Below, in pieces: positions 32,345 to 41,025 of a DNA stretch of 52,680 bases. Source of the DNA: Deltaproteobacteria bacterium UBA5756 (lineage in GTDB: Bacteria; Desulfobacterota; Syntrophorhabdia; Syntrophorhabdales; Syntrophorhabdaceae); contig DIFE01000042.1 in NCBI GenBank assembly GCA_002418985.1, positions 24,029 to 76,708 of the forward strand, given 5' to 3'. Position 1 is the stretch's first letter. The number at the start of each line of letters is the position of its first letter. Made by a program: the position numbers and the translations under genes. The notes under the pieces are model-generated. The model did no database searches, was not told the origin of the DNA, and saw nothing but the letters and a program-made list of their open reading frames with translations.

Positions 32345-33442
32345 ATGAGAGGCAGGCACGTGGACTATTACGAGGTCCTCAACATATCGCGGGGGGCCAC
32401 CGACGAAGAAATAAAGAAGGCATACCGTAAACTTGCCCTTCAATTCCATCCCGACCGCAATCCCGGAGACCATCAGGCTGAGGAAAAGTTCAAGGAGATC
32501 AATGAGGCCTACGAAGTTCTGGGGGATGCCCAGAAGAGAAATCATTACGAGCGGTTCGGGACGGCCGGCGATATGGGGTCGGCCTTCGATTTTGGATTTC
32601 AGGGGAATTTCGACTCTGTTTTCAACGACCTCTTCAGTGATTTCTTCGGCAATCAACGACCCCGCCAGAGAAAGGGCGGCGATCTCAGGTACAATCTCAC
32701 CATAGAATTCGAGGAAGCGATATTCGGCGGAGAGAAAGAGATCGAGATTCCGAAGGAGGAGAGGTGCCCGGTCTGCAACGGTTCGCGGGTAGAACCGGGC
32801 TATGAGCCTGTAATATGTAAACAGTGCGGCGGGCGCGGCCAGGTTCGCCAGAGCCATGGTTTTTTTACGATCAACAGGACCTGCGAATATTGCGGAGGCG
32901 AGGGCCAGGTCATAAAGCACCCCTGCAAGAACTGCAGGGGGAAGGGGACAGTCAAGACCAAAAAGAAGCTGAAGGTCAGGATACCACCGGGTGTCGACAG
33001 CAACAGCCGCCTCAAACTGAGGGGCGAAGGAATGCAGCAGCCCGGCGATACCGTTCCCGGCGATCTCTTTATTGTATTGCAGGTAAAGGAACACGCCATA
33101 TTCGAGCGGGCCGGTGACGATATCATCGTTCAGGTTGACGTCGGTTTTCCGCTCTTGTGCCTTGGAGGCGAGATCACGATCCCCACTATCGAAGGCGAAT
33201 CAGTTCTCAAGATACCCGCCGGAACACAGCAAGGAAGAGTGTTCAGGCTCAAGAACCTCGGTGTCAGCAAGTCTAACGGCTACGGCAGGGGGGACCAGCT
33301 CGTATATCTCAACATCGTTATTCCCTCGGACCTGACGGACCGGCAGAAGACCCTCGTCGAAGAACTGGCGGTGGAATTCAAGGATTCCTCACCGACAACA
33401 CGCAAGGGCTTCAAGGAAAAATTCATGGAGTTTTTTGAATGA
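32345..33442 (+). CDS. dnaJ: Chaperone DnaJ (type A J-domain protein)
   Basis: The 365-residue co-chaperone has a J domain with HPDRN (about 34-38), a short Gly/Phe region (FDFGFQGNF), a four-repeat zinc finger (CPVCNGSR, CKQCGGRG, CEYCGGEG, CKNCRGKG) and the C-terminal client-binding domain ending KFMEFFE. The first zinc repeat departs slightly from CxxCxGxG. It stimulates the DnaK ATPase. DnaK itself is not encoded in this cluster. The gene converges on htpG. Confidence 0.97.
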   Translation: MRGRHVDYYEVLNISRGATDEEIKKAYRKLALQFHPDRNPGDHQAEEKFKEINEAYEVLGDAQKRNHYERFGTAGDMGSAFDFGFQGNFDSVFNDLFSDFFGNQRPRQRKGGDLRYNLTIEFEEAIFGGEKEIEIPKEERCPVCNGSRVEPGYEPVICKQCGGRGQVRQSHGFFTINRTCEYCGGEGQVIKHPCKNCRGKGTVKTKKKLKVRIPPGVDSNSRLKLRGEGMQQPGDTVPGDLFIVLQVKEHAIFERAGDDIIVQVDVGFPLLCLGGEITIPTIEGESVLKIPAGTQQGRVFRLKNLGVSKSNGYGRGDQLVYLNIVIPSDLTDRQKTLVEELAVEFKDSSPTTRKGFKEKFMEFFE

Positions 33443-33524
33443 AGAGAGGTCATGGGTCATAGGTAATGGGTAAGAGGCTATCTGCCTTTCCCATCACCTA
33501 TCACCCATCACCTATCACCCCTCT
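33443..33524. repeat. Inverted heptamer tandem repeat between dnaJ and htpG
   Basis: The gap between the two stops is almost wholly a repeat. The left part (33446-33480) reads as GGT-heptamers (GGTCATG, GGTCATA, GGTAATG, GGTAAGA). The right part (33491-33522) is the complement of GGTGATA/GGTGATG heptamers. The two halves face each other, so the transcript of either strand can form a long hairpin of about 30 bp with mismatches. It probably ends both genes. Confidence 0.75.
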
Positions 33525-35432
33525 TCATTTCTTCTCTGCGTTTTCCACCATCATCCGTGCTATTGCCTTTGAGAAAGCGGCGGGATCTTTGGGTTTCGAT
33601 CCTTCGAGAACCAGCGCCTGATCGTAGAGAAGCCGTATGTAGGCCTTCAGCTCCGAACTGGCCTCCTCTTTCTCAAAGATGCCGTTCATTGTTGCGAAAA
33701 GCTGATGAGAGGGGTTCAATTCCAGTATCCGCTTCATGGGCGGCAGATCCTGCCCCATTGCCTTAAGCAGACGCTCCATGGCGGGGTCGAGATCGCCTTC
33801 GTCGGCGACGAGACAGCACACCGTGTCGGTGAGCCTTCCCGAGAGTCTGACGTCCTTCACATCTTCAGAGAGTGTCTCCTTGATAAGGTCGATCAGCTTT
33901 GCATATCTTTTCTTCGTTTCTTCTATTTGCCCGGTCTTTTCCTTATCCAGAGCGATGTCGCCCCTCGTGATGGAGTGCATCTTCTTTCCCTTGTATTCGA
34001 AACCATTGAAGATGAAGTCGTCGATGTCGTCGGTCATGTAGATGACTTCGTATTCCTTCTGTTTGAAGGCTTCCAGGTAAGGCGAATTTGCGGCGTCCGA
34101 AAGGGATGAACCGACGATGTAATATATCTCCTCCTGTCCTTCCTTCATACCGTCCACGTAGTCCTTGAGCGTCCGGAGCTTGCCGTCCTGGGATTTCGTT
34201 GACGCGAAAAGGAGGAGATCGGCGATGGACTCCCTTCGGGAAAAATCGAAATGCACCCCTTCTTTCAGGACCCGGCCGAATTCCCCGTAGACCTTGATAT
34301 AGGCGTCGTAGTCATTGTCCCTCATCTCCTCCAGAGTTTCGAGGACCTTTTTGGTGATGGAATTTTTTATGATGTCCACCTGCCTGTTGTTCTGGAGGAT
34401 CTCCCGGGAGACATTGAGCGGCAAATCGGAGGAATCGACGACCCCCCGCATGAAACGCAGGTACTGAGGTATGAGGTCTTCACAGTGGTCCATGATCCGG
34501 ACCCTTTTCACGTAAAGCGTCGGACCGAATTTGAAATCCTTGTAGAGCATGTTCACGGGGGCTGTCGACGGTATGAACATGAGCGCGGCAAATTCCGAGG
34601 TTCCCTCCGCCTTGTAGTGGATGACCTTCGCCGGGGGGTGAAAATCGTGGGAGATATGCTTGTAGAAATCGTTGTATTCCTCCGCACCGACCTCCGATTT
34701 TTCCTTGAGCCAGAGGGCCTTCATGGAGTTTAGGGTCTCTTCCTCGCGCACCTTGACCTTTTCGCCCTTCTTCAGCTCGCTCTCGACCTCTTTCTCTACG
34801 TCCATGACGATGGGGTGCTCGATAAAGTCAGAGTACTTTTTGACGACGCTGCGGATCTCCCATTCGCTGAGGTACATCTTCTCTTCCTCGCGCAGGTGGA
34901 GGACGACATCGGTGCCCCTCGATTCCTTCTCTACCTCATCGATGGTAAAGGTGCCGTCGCCGGTGGATTCCCATTTGATGCCCCGTGCTTCTTTTGAACC
35001 GGCGCGGCGGGATAAGACGGTGATGCTGTCGGCAACCATGAACGAGGAATAAAAGCCCACGCCGAACTGCCCGATGAGTTCGGGATTGTCCTTGACCTCC
35101 TGCTGCTTCAAGGCCTCAAGAAATTCCTTCGTCCCTGAACGGGCTATAGTGCCAAGCGATTCGATGATCTCGTCATGGGTCATGCCGATGCCGTTATCCC
35201 TGACCGTAAGGGTTCCCGCATCTTTATCTATGATCAGTTTTATTTTCCATCCGCTGCCCGCCTGAAGAATCTCGCTGTTCGTAAGCGATTCATAGCGGGC
35301 CCTGTCGATGGCGTCGGAAGCATTGGATATAAGCTCCCGCAAGAAAACTTCCTTGTGTGAATAAAGAGAATGAATCATGAGGTCGAGAAGCTGCTTGACC
35401 TCGGTCTTGAATTCCATCCGTTCGCTTGTCAT
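33525..35432 (-). CDS. htpG: Chaperone HtpG (bacterial Hsp90)
   Basis: The 635-residue ATPase chaperone starts MTSERMEFKTEVKQLLDLMI, with LRELISNASDAIDRARY (GHKL N-box), DNGIGMTHDEI and GQFGVGFYSSFMVAD in the N-terminal ATP domain. The middle domain contains the catalytic loop with NVSREILQNN, and the C-terminal dimerisation domain ends with a long helix. I start at ATG 35432, preceded by GAGGTG nine bases away; the frame runs on to 35498, but a promoter covers that part. Confidence 0.97.
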   Translation of the reverse strand: MTSERMEFKTEVKQLLDLMIHSLYSHKEVFLRELISNASDAIDRARYESLTNSEILQAGSGWKIKLIIDKDAGTLTVRDNGIGMTHDEIIESLGTIARSGTKEFLEALKQQEVKDNPELIGQFGVGFYSSFMVADSITVLSRRAGSKEARGIKWESTGDGTFTIDEVEKESRGTDVVLHLREEEKMYLSEWEIRSVVKKYSDFIEHPIVMDVEKEVESELKKGEKVKVREEETLNSMKALWLKEKSEVGAEEYNDFYKHISHDFHPPAKVIHYKAEGTSEFAALMFIPSTAPVNMLYKDFKFGPTLYVKRVRIMDHCEDLIPQYLRFMRGVVDSSDLPLNVSREILQNNRQVDIIKNSITKKVLETLEEMRDNDYDAYIKVYGEFGRVLKEGVHFDFSRRESIADLLLFASTKSQDGKLRTLKDYVDGMKEGQEEIYYIVGSSLSDAANSPYLEAFKQKEYEVIYMTDDIDDFIFNGFEYKGKKMHSITRGDIALDKEKTGQIEETKKRYAKLIDLIKETLSEDVKDVRLSGRLTDTVCCLVADEGDLDPAMERLLKAMGQDLPPMKRILELNPSHQLFATMNGIFEKEEASSELKAYIRLLYDQALVLEGSKPKDPAAFSKAIARMMVENAEKK

Positions 35433-35469
35433 GTCCAGATCACCTCGAATTAAGTTGTTTTTCCCCAAA

Positions 35470-35498
35470 AAAATAAGACACGGATGGAAAGGAGTCAA
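35470..35498 (-). promoter_or_regulatory. Sigma-70-type promoter of htpG
   Basis: On the minus strand TTGACT (35498-35493), a 17-bp spacer and TATTTT (35475-35470) lie about 38 bases before the htpG start. Confidence 0.5.
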
Positions 35499-35549
35499 GA
35501 GAACGGAAGAAGAAAGAAGAGACAGAGCATCCCTGACCCCTTCCTTTTT

Positions 35550-35577
35550 TTGACACCCGATCGGTGAACACTATTCT
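35550..35577 (+). promoter_or_regulatory. Sigma-70-type promoter of the K+ channel gene
   Basis: TTGACA (35550-35555), a 16-bp spacer and TATTCT (35572-35577) precede the channel ATG by about 30 bases. A consensus TATAAT at 35597-35602 with a poor -35 is a less likely second promoter. Confidence 0.5.
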
Positions 35578-35607
35578 CTAATCTCTATCGCCGTGCTATA
35601 ATGTGCC

Positions 35608-36651
35608 ATGTTTTTAAAAGTCATACCGAAGAAGCTACTCAATATCATTGGGATTATTGTCGCTGTTGTGGTCATCGGGACGGTGGGGTTCAAGATCATC
35701 GGCGGTTCCGAGAAGAGCGTGCTTGACGCCCTTTACATGACAGCCATTACGATTACCACCATAGGGTACGGCGACGTGATCGGTCTCGACAACAAGCCAT
35801 TGGGGAAGATCTTCACCATCATCTACGTATTCCTGGGGGCCGGTACCATCGCATATCTTTTCACGACCCTTGCCGCATATATCATCGAAGGCGAATTGAG
35901 GAGGGTTTTCAGGAGGAGGAAAATGGATAAACGGATCGCTAAGATGAGAGACCACTATATCGTCTGCGGTATAGGAATGGTGGGTCTTTACGTGGTGCAC
36001 GAGATGTACCTCACAAAACGGCCCTTTATCGCCATCGATAATGACGATACCAAACTCGACGTTTTCAAGGCGAACAATATTAACGCCGATCTGGTTGTCG
36101 GAGATGCGACGGAGAACGAGATACTCTGGAAGGCGATGATAGAGCACGCGCAGGGTCTTTTCGCAACGACGGATTCCGATAATGACAACATCGTCATCTC
36201 CCTGACGGCGCGGCAGCTCAACCCGTCCCTGAGGATCGTTTCACGGTGCAACGATACGAAGAACATCGACAAGCTCCGAAGAGCAGGGGCCGACTCCGTT
36301 GTGGCTCTCAACTTCATCGGGGGTCTCAGGATGGCGTCGGAGATGATACGGCCTCATGTAACCTCCTTCCTCGACATGATGCTCCGTGACAAATATTCGC
36401 CGATGCGGGTGGAGGAGGTCCATATTCCCGCCGATTCGCCCTTTGTAGGCAAACCGGTCAAGGAAATCGATTTTAAGACGATCGGCAACATCATGCTCAT
36501 CTCAGCCCGAAAGCCCAGCGGGGAATGGGTCTATAACCCCTATCCCGACACGATCGTCGAAAAAGAGATGAGCCTGATCATCATCGCAACTCCCCAGGAA
36601 AAGGAGCTTCTTGTCGAGCACGTATCCGGCGGCGCGGACAGTGGACTGTAA
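35608..36651 (+). CDS. Two-TM potassium channel with RCK/TrkA regulatory domains
   Basis: The 347-residue protein has TM1 (about 10-30), a pore loop with the K+ selectivity filter TTIGYGD (50-56), TM2 (about 66-92), then a cytosolic RCK_N domain starting DHYIVCGIGMVGLYVVHEM (Rossmann-type, GxGxxG-like) and an RCK_C domain from about 255 (VEEVHIPADSPFVGKPVKEI). This MthK/Kch-like layout forms tetramers gated by ligand binding to the RCK ring. No transporter partner is nearby. It is monocistronic, downstream of its own promoter. Confidence 0.95.
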   Translation: MFLKVIPKKLLNIIGIIVAVVVIGTVGFKIIGGSEKSVLDALYMTAITITTIGYGDVIGLDNKPLGKIFTIIYVFLGAGTIAYLFTTLAAYIIEGELRRVFRRRKMDKRIAKMRDHYIVCGIGMVGLYVVHEMYLTKRPFIAIDNDDTKLDVFKANNINADLVVGDATENEILWKAMIEHAQGLFATTDSDNDNIVISLTARQLNPSLRIVSRCNDTKNIDKLRRAGADSVVALNFIGGLRMASEMIRPHVTSFLDMMLRDKYSPMRVEEVHIPADSPFVGKPVKEIDFKTIGNIMLISARKPSGEWVYNPYPDTIVEKEMSLIIIATPQEKELLVEHVSGGADSGL

Positions 36652-36680
36652 TCCCCGGTGCTCGCATTGTTTAGTCAATA

Positions 36681-36708
36681 TTGACAACGCTTTGCAAAGG
36701 ATGATAGT
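36681..36708 (+). promoter_or_regulatory. Possible promoter of the cooC-like/plsC unit
   Basis: TTGACA (36681-36686), a 16-bp spacer and GATAGT (36703-36708) precede the ATG at 36727. The -35 box is perfect and the -10 is weak. Confidence 0.4.
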
Positions 36709-36726
36709 GTTTCACCACAGGAAATT

Positions 36727-37503
36727 ATGAAGATAGCTGTCTCAGGAAAAGGTGGTGCGGGGAAGACGACCCTTGCCGGGGTCATGGCCCGGATACTCGG
36801 CGACAGGGGCAAAAAAGTGATTGCCATCGACGCCGATCCCGACTCCAATCTTGCAAGTGCCATCGGCATAGATGAAGAGAGCCTGGCAGCGGTAAAACCC
36901 CTGGCCGCCATGGAAGAGTTCATCGCTGAACGGACAGGGACGAAAAAGGGCCAGTACGGGGCCTTCTTTCAGTTGAACCCCCGGGTCGACGACATACCGG
37001 AGCGTTTTTCCCTTGCGAGGGACGGGGTGAAGCTCATAATCCTCGGCAATATCCCTCAGGGCGGGGGAGGTTGTTTCTGCGCGGAGAACGCCCTTTTGAG
37101 GAGCCTGCTTTCCTACGTCATGATAGAGCGGGACGAATACGTCATCGTCGACCTGGAGGCCGGACTCGAACATCTCGGAAGAGGTACCACGGAGTACATA
37201 GACGCCCTCATTGTTGTCGTGGAGCCGGGGAAAAGAAGTTTCCAGACTGCCCGCCAGGTCAGAAAACTTGCCGACGACATAGGAATAAGGAACGTGTACA
37301 TCGTGGGGAACAAGATTGCAGGTCCCGAGGACGAAGCCCTTGTCCGCGGGAACCTTGAAGGCTTCCCCCTTCTCGGATTTCTCTCCCATAATGAGAAGAT
37401 CATCGAGGCTGACAAGAGGGGCGTTTCCCCGTACGATCTCGACGAGACGATCAGGAATGAAGTGACGGCGGTACTGGACGCTCTCGGGGACATTTCCCGA
37501 TGA
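36727..37503 (+). CDS. CooC-like nickel-insertion/accessory ATPase (MinD/ParA fold)
   Basis: The 258-residue protein has a deviant Walker A GKGGAGKTT, AIDADPDSNLA, and the CooC-specific Cys pair in GGGGCFCAENALLR, then VDLEAGLEHLGRGTT. CooC matures carbon monoxide dehydrogenase (CODH) by ATP-driven nickel insertion. No CODH gene is in the window. The related archaeal/acetogen AcsF and an Mrp-like Fe-S carrier are alternatives, but the GCFC motif favours CooC. It overlaps plsC by four bases (ATGA), a pairing of no obvious meaning. Confidence 0.9.
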   Translation: MKIAVSGKGGAGKTTLAGVMARILGDRGKKVIAIDADPDSNLASAIGIDEESLAAVKPLAAMEEFIAERTGTKKGQYGAFFQLNPRVDDIPERFSLARDGVKLIILGNIPQGGGGCFCAENALLRSLLSYVMIERDEYVIVDLEAGLEHLGRGTTEYIDALIVVVEPGKRSFQTARQVRKLADDIGIRNVYIVGNKIAGPEDEALVRGNLEGFPLLGFLSHNEKIIEADKRGVSPYDLDETIRNEVTAVLDALGDISR

Positions 37504-38228
37504 GAAGGGCAATCGTCCTGTGCTGTCTCATCGTTTCAACGATCGTTATCTCCCTTATCGGCCTCGTCGTAGCTCTCTTCGGAAACCGGGAGGAAACCCT
37601 TCATCGCATGGCCCGCCTTTGGGGAAAGATGAACCTTGCGGTAGCGGGAATCAAGGTCAGGATCGAAGGGCTCCAGCGTTTGTCCTCGCCCCCGTACGTT
37701 TTCATGTGCAATCACCAGAGCGCCCTCGACATTCACGCGCTTTTGGCCGAGTTGCCGTTGTCTTTCAAGTGGATTGCCAAGAGGCAGCTTTTCAGTATCC
37801 CCATTTTCGGCTGGGCCATAAAAAAGGCCGGCTATATAAGTATCGACAGGGAAAATGCCAGGGAGGCCCTCAAGGCCATCGAGAAAGCGGCGATGAGGAT
37901 CCGCCAAGGGATGAACATCATCATCTTTCCCGAGGGCACCCGCAGTGCTGACGGAAACCTCCTTCCTTTCAAGAAAGGGGGTTTTACCCTGGCCTTTCGG
38001 GCCGCGGTGCCCGTCGTTCCCATCGGCATCTATGGCTCAAGCGCGCTGCAACCAAAAGGGAGTTTTGTTCCCCTGAAAAAAGGGGTAATATACATTGAGG
38101 TCGGGGAGCCGATAGCCCTTGAAGGGATGGAAAAATCTCAGAAGGCACGAGTAATGGACGATGTAAGGCTTCGCATTGAAGATCTCATGGCGAAAGGGGA
38201 GTCCTCGAGTGCAAAAGGAACACTGTGA
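37500..38228 (+). CDS. plsC: 1-acyl-sn-glycerol-3-phosphate acyltransferase
   Basis: The 242-residue membrane-bound enzyme adds the second acyl chain in phosphatidic acid synthesis. It has an N-terminal membrane segment (IVLCCLIVSTIVISLIGLVVAL), catalytic motif I NHQSALD (the H-x4-D pair) and motif III FPEGTRS, with VPVVPIGIYGS as motif IV. It overlaps the CooC-like gene. Length fits PlsC. Confidence 0.95.
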   Translation: MRRAIVLCCLIVSTIVISLIGLVVALFGNREETLHRMARLWGKMNLAVAGIKVRIEGLQRLSSPPYVFMCNHQSALDIHALLAELPLSFKWIAKRQLFSIPIFGWAIKKAGYISIDRENAREALKAIEKAAMRIRQGMNIIIFPEGTRSADGNLLPFKKGGFTLAFRAAVPVVPIGIYGSSALQPKGSFVPLKKGVIYIEVGEPIALEGMEKSQKARVMDDVRLRIEDLMAKGESSSAKGTL

Positions 38229-38255
38229 GGCCTCTGCCGCAATGATGGATGGTGG

Positions 38256-40298
38256 ATGGATTTGTCTCAGGAACTGAAAAAAGAGATGCTGGGGATTGCG
38301 CTCGTCGGCGTGTTTCTGTTTCTTTTTGTCAGCCTTGTGTCCTATCACCCGCTCGATCCCTCATTTCACACCGTAACAGACGGATCGGCGCGCAATCTTT
38401 GCGGCAAGGCGGGGTCGTATCTGTCCGATCTTTTCATCCAGCTTTTCGGATTTATGAGTTATCTCCTGGTTTCTTTTTGCCTCCTCTTCGGCATCTTTTA
38501 CGTCAGGAAGAAAGACCCGCCCAGCATCATCGTCTTCTCTTCGGGACTTGTCCTCTTCTTTCTTTCCGTTGGAACTCTCCTTCAGGCTTTTATGGAGAAG
38601 GTCTATCTGCGCGGAGTCCAGATTGAGTTTTCGGGATTCCTGGGGTCAATCCTGGAGAAGGCGCTGAAGAATTTTTTTGGGAATTTCGGGACCATTCTGA
38701 TTGCTCTTGTTCTTCTTCTTATCTCAGCGTTCCTCATAGTCCAGGCTCCTATCCTTGCGGTGATCGAAGAACGTATTGCCAGGCGAAAAAAGGCCGAACG
38801 CCGCCGCGAGATCAAGGTGACCCGGGAGAAGAAAGAGGAAGAAATCCCCAGGGCGGTTGAGAAGAAAACGCCGGCCGTGCAGGAGACCTTCGAATTTTTC
38901 AAGGAGATCGGGCCCTACAAGGTTCCCGATCCCACTCTTCTCGATAATGTCGAGAAGAAGGAAATGAAGGTGGACAAGGAGTCGATCCAGGCGAACGCCT
39001 CGATCCTCGAGAAGAAATTGAAGGACTACGGGATAGAGGGCAGAGTAATGGAAGTAAAGCCCGGCCCCGTTATCACCATGTATGAATTCGAACCTGCGCC
39101 GGGGGTCAAGGTAAGCAAGATAGCCAATCTGGCCGATGACCTCGCGATGGCGCTCAGCGCCGTTTCGATCAGGATCATCGCACCGATTCCCGGAAAGGCG
39201 GTGGTGGGTATCGAGATACCCAACAAGGAACGGGAGACGGTCTACATCCGGGAGATCATCGAGTCGAAGGTATTCACCTCGTCGCCCTCCTATCTCACCC
39301 TCGTACTGGGAAAGACGATAAGCGGGGATTCCTACGTGGCGGACCTTGCCAAGATGCCCCACCTCCTCGTGGCAGGTGCAACGGGTTCGGGCAAGAGCGT
39401 GTCCTTGAACAGCATGATCCTCAGCATCCTTTTCAAGGCCACCCCGTCGCAGGTCCGTTTTCTCATGATCGATCTCAAGATGCTGGAACTGTCTTTTTAT
39501 GAAGGCATCCCTCATCTCCTTCTGCCCGTGGTTACCAACGCAAAGAATGCAAAGACGGCGCTGCACTGGATGACGGACGAAATGGAGCGGCGCTACAGCA
39601 TGATGGCGCAAAAGGGTGTGCGCAGCATAGAGAAATACAACCATAAGGTCATGCGGGAGGAAGGCGAGACGATACCCTATATCGTCGTCGTTATCGACGA
39701 ACTTGCCGACCTCATGATGGTCTCCCCGAAAGAGGTGGAGGAATATATCGCCCGTCTTGCCCAGATGGCCCGTGCGTCGGGTATCCACCTTATTCTTGCC
39801 ACGCAAAGGCCTTCCGTCGACGTGTTGACGGGTATCATCAAGGCCAATTTCCCTGCCCGGGTCGCCTGCAAGGTTTTCTCGAAGGTGGACTCCCGAACCA
39901 TACTCGATACAAACGGGGCCGAGAGCCTTTTGGGTTACGGGGACATGCTCTTTCTCAGTCCCGGGATCGGCAGGCTTCAGAGGCTCCACGGCTCGTATGT
40001 CTCCGAGGGGGAGATCAAGCGCATAGTGGAATTCTTGAAGCAGCAGGGCGCGCCGACATATCATCACGAGATCCTCGAAGAAAAAGAAGAAGAAGAGAAT
40101 GGTGAAACGATAGATGACGAAAAATACCAGGAAGCCGTGGAGTTTGTATCGGCCAAAGGCGAAGCCTCGATCAGCATGGTCCAGAGGAGGTTCAGGATAG
40201 GCTACAACCGTGCGGCCCGCATCATAGAGCGCATGGAGCAGGAAGGCATCGTCGGCCCTTCCGACGGTGTAAAACCGAGAGAGGTCTTAAAAAGATGA
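38256..40298 (+). CDS. ftsK: DNA translocase FtsK
   Basis: The 680-residue protein has four membrane segments in the first 170 residues, a charged linker, and a RecA-like motor with Walker A GATGSGKS (374-381), LMIDLKMLELS and Walker B-like VVVIDELADLMM. The FtsK/SpoIIIE HLILATQRPSVDVLTG and the C-terminal gamma winged-helix (DEKYQEAVEFV... RRFRIGYNRAARIIERMEQEG), which reads KOPS-type DNA signals, are present. The linker is short compared with E. coli FtsK, like SpoIIIE. It moves chromosome ends at the division septum. The gene overlaps lolA by four bases. Confidence 0.97.
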   Translation: MDLSQELKKEMLGIALVGVFLFLFVSLVSYHPLDPSFHTVTDGSARNLCGKAGSYLSDLFIQLFGFMSYLLVSFCLLFGIFYVRKKDPPSIIVFSSGLVLFFLSVGTLLQAFMEKVYLRGVQIEFSGFLGSILEKALKNFFGNFGTILIALVLLLISAFLIVQAPILAVIEERIARRKKAERRREIKVTREKKEEEIPRAVEKKTPAVQETFEFFKEIGPYKVPDPTLLDNVEKKEMKVDKESIQANASILEKKLKDYGIEGRVMEVKPGPVITMYEFEPAPGVKVSKIANLADDLAMALSAVSIRIIAPIPGKAVVGIEIPNKERETVYIREIIESKVFTSSPSYLTLVLGKTISGDSYVADLAKMPHLLVAGATGSGKSVSLNSMILSILFKATPSQVRFLMIDLKMLELSFYEGIPHLLLPVVTNAKNAKTALHWMTDEMERRYSMMAQKGVRSIEKYNHKVMREEGETIPYIVVVIDELADLMMVSPKEVEEYIARLAQMARASGIHLILATQRPSVDVLTGIIKANFPARVACKVFSKVDSRTILDTNGAESLLGYGDMLFLSPGIGRLQRLHGSYVSEGEIKRIVEFLKQQGAPTYHHEILEEKEEEENGETIDDEKYQEAVEFVSAKGEASISMVQRRFRIGYNRAARIIERMEQEGIVGPSDGVKPREVLKR

Positions 40299-40999
40299 TT
40301 CCGATTCAGAAAACAAACCTTCTGTCGTTGCTGGCCGTTTGCTGTATCCTGGCGGTAGTTTTCATGGTACCTTTGCCGGCCGGCGCCCAGAAGGCCGCGG
40401 CACGGGAGGAGCCCCGGGCGCAGGCACCCAGTGACGTAAAATCCCCCTTTGATTCCATTAAGAAAACCTATGCCGGCATCAATTCACTGGAGGCTTCCTT
40501 TCGCCAGAAGATCTTCGTCTCCGGCATCAAAAAAATTCGCGAGTTCGATGGTGATTTCTTCTTTAAACGGCAGAAAGGCTTCCTCTGGAAATATACGAAG
40601 CCCAAAGACAAGACCTTTCTTTATGACGGCCATTATATGTGGCAGGATGAAGAAGGCAAATCTTTCGTCCTCAAGAGCAAGGTCAGCCGGGAAAAGACCG
40701 GCGGTACCTTTTTCGATCTCATAGAGGACATTGCCCACATAGACAACCTTTTCACCGTAAAACAGCACAGCATTACGACGGGCATGCAATATTTCGAACT
40801 CATCCCCAAAAGGGATTCTTCTGTCACGATTGCGAAGCTCTGGGTTGACAAGAATAACCTCCTGAGGAAAATAGAGATCGTCGAGTTCACCGGCAACGTC
40901 AACACCGTCGAATTTTCCAACATCAAAGTCAACGCTCCGGTAAGCGACGCTAAATTCATCTACAAATCCGACGGGGTGAAGGACGTGGTGGAAAGGTAA
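40295..40999 (+). CDS. lolA: Outer-membrane lipoprotein carrier LolA
   Basis: The 234-residue periplasmic chaperone carries lipoproteins from the inner-membrane Lol exporter to the outer membrane. It has a signal peptide (LLAVCCILAVVFMVPLPAGAQ), a Pro/Ala-rich stretch, then the LolA core FASIKKTY-like start (FDSIKKTYAGINSLEASFRQK), GFLWKYTKPKDKTFLYDG and LWVDKNNLLRKIEIVEFTGN. It lies downstream of ftsK, an arrangement common in proteobacteria. Confidence 0.95.
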   Translation: MIPIQKTNLLSLLAVCCILAVVFMVPLPAGAQKAAAREEPRAQAPSDVKSPFDSIKKTYAGINSLEASFRQKIFVSGIKKIREFDGDFFFKRQKGFLWKYTKPKDKTFLYDGHYMWQDEEGKSFVLKSKVSREKTGGTFFDLIEDIAHIDNLFTVKQHSITTGMQYFELIPKRDSSVTIAKLWVDKNNLLRKIEIVEFTGNVNTVEFSNIKVNAPVSDAKFIYKSDGVKDVVER

Positions 41000-41025
41000 G
41001 AGATGGGGATTAGAGCCTAGCCCCT

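Noticed and set aside
33446..33522. CRISPR-like direct repeats
   Set aside because: Units are seven bases with no spacers; it is a short tandem repeat.
38724..40067. Open frame of 447 codons antisense to ftsK
   Set aside because: Shadow of the GC-rich third positions of ftsK; no recognisable domain.
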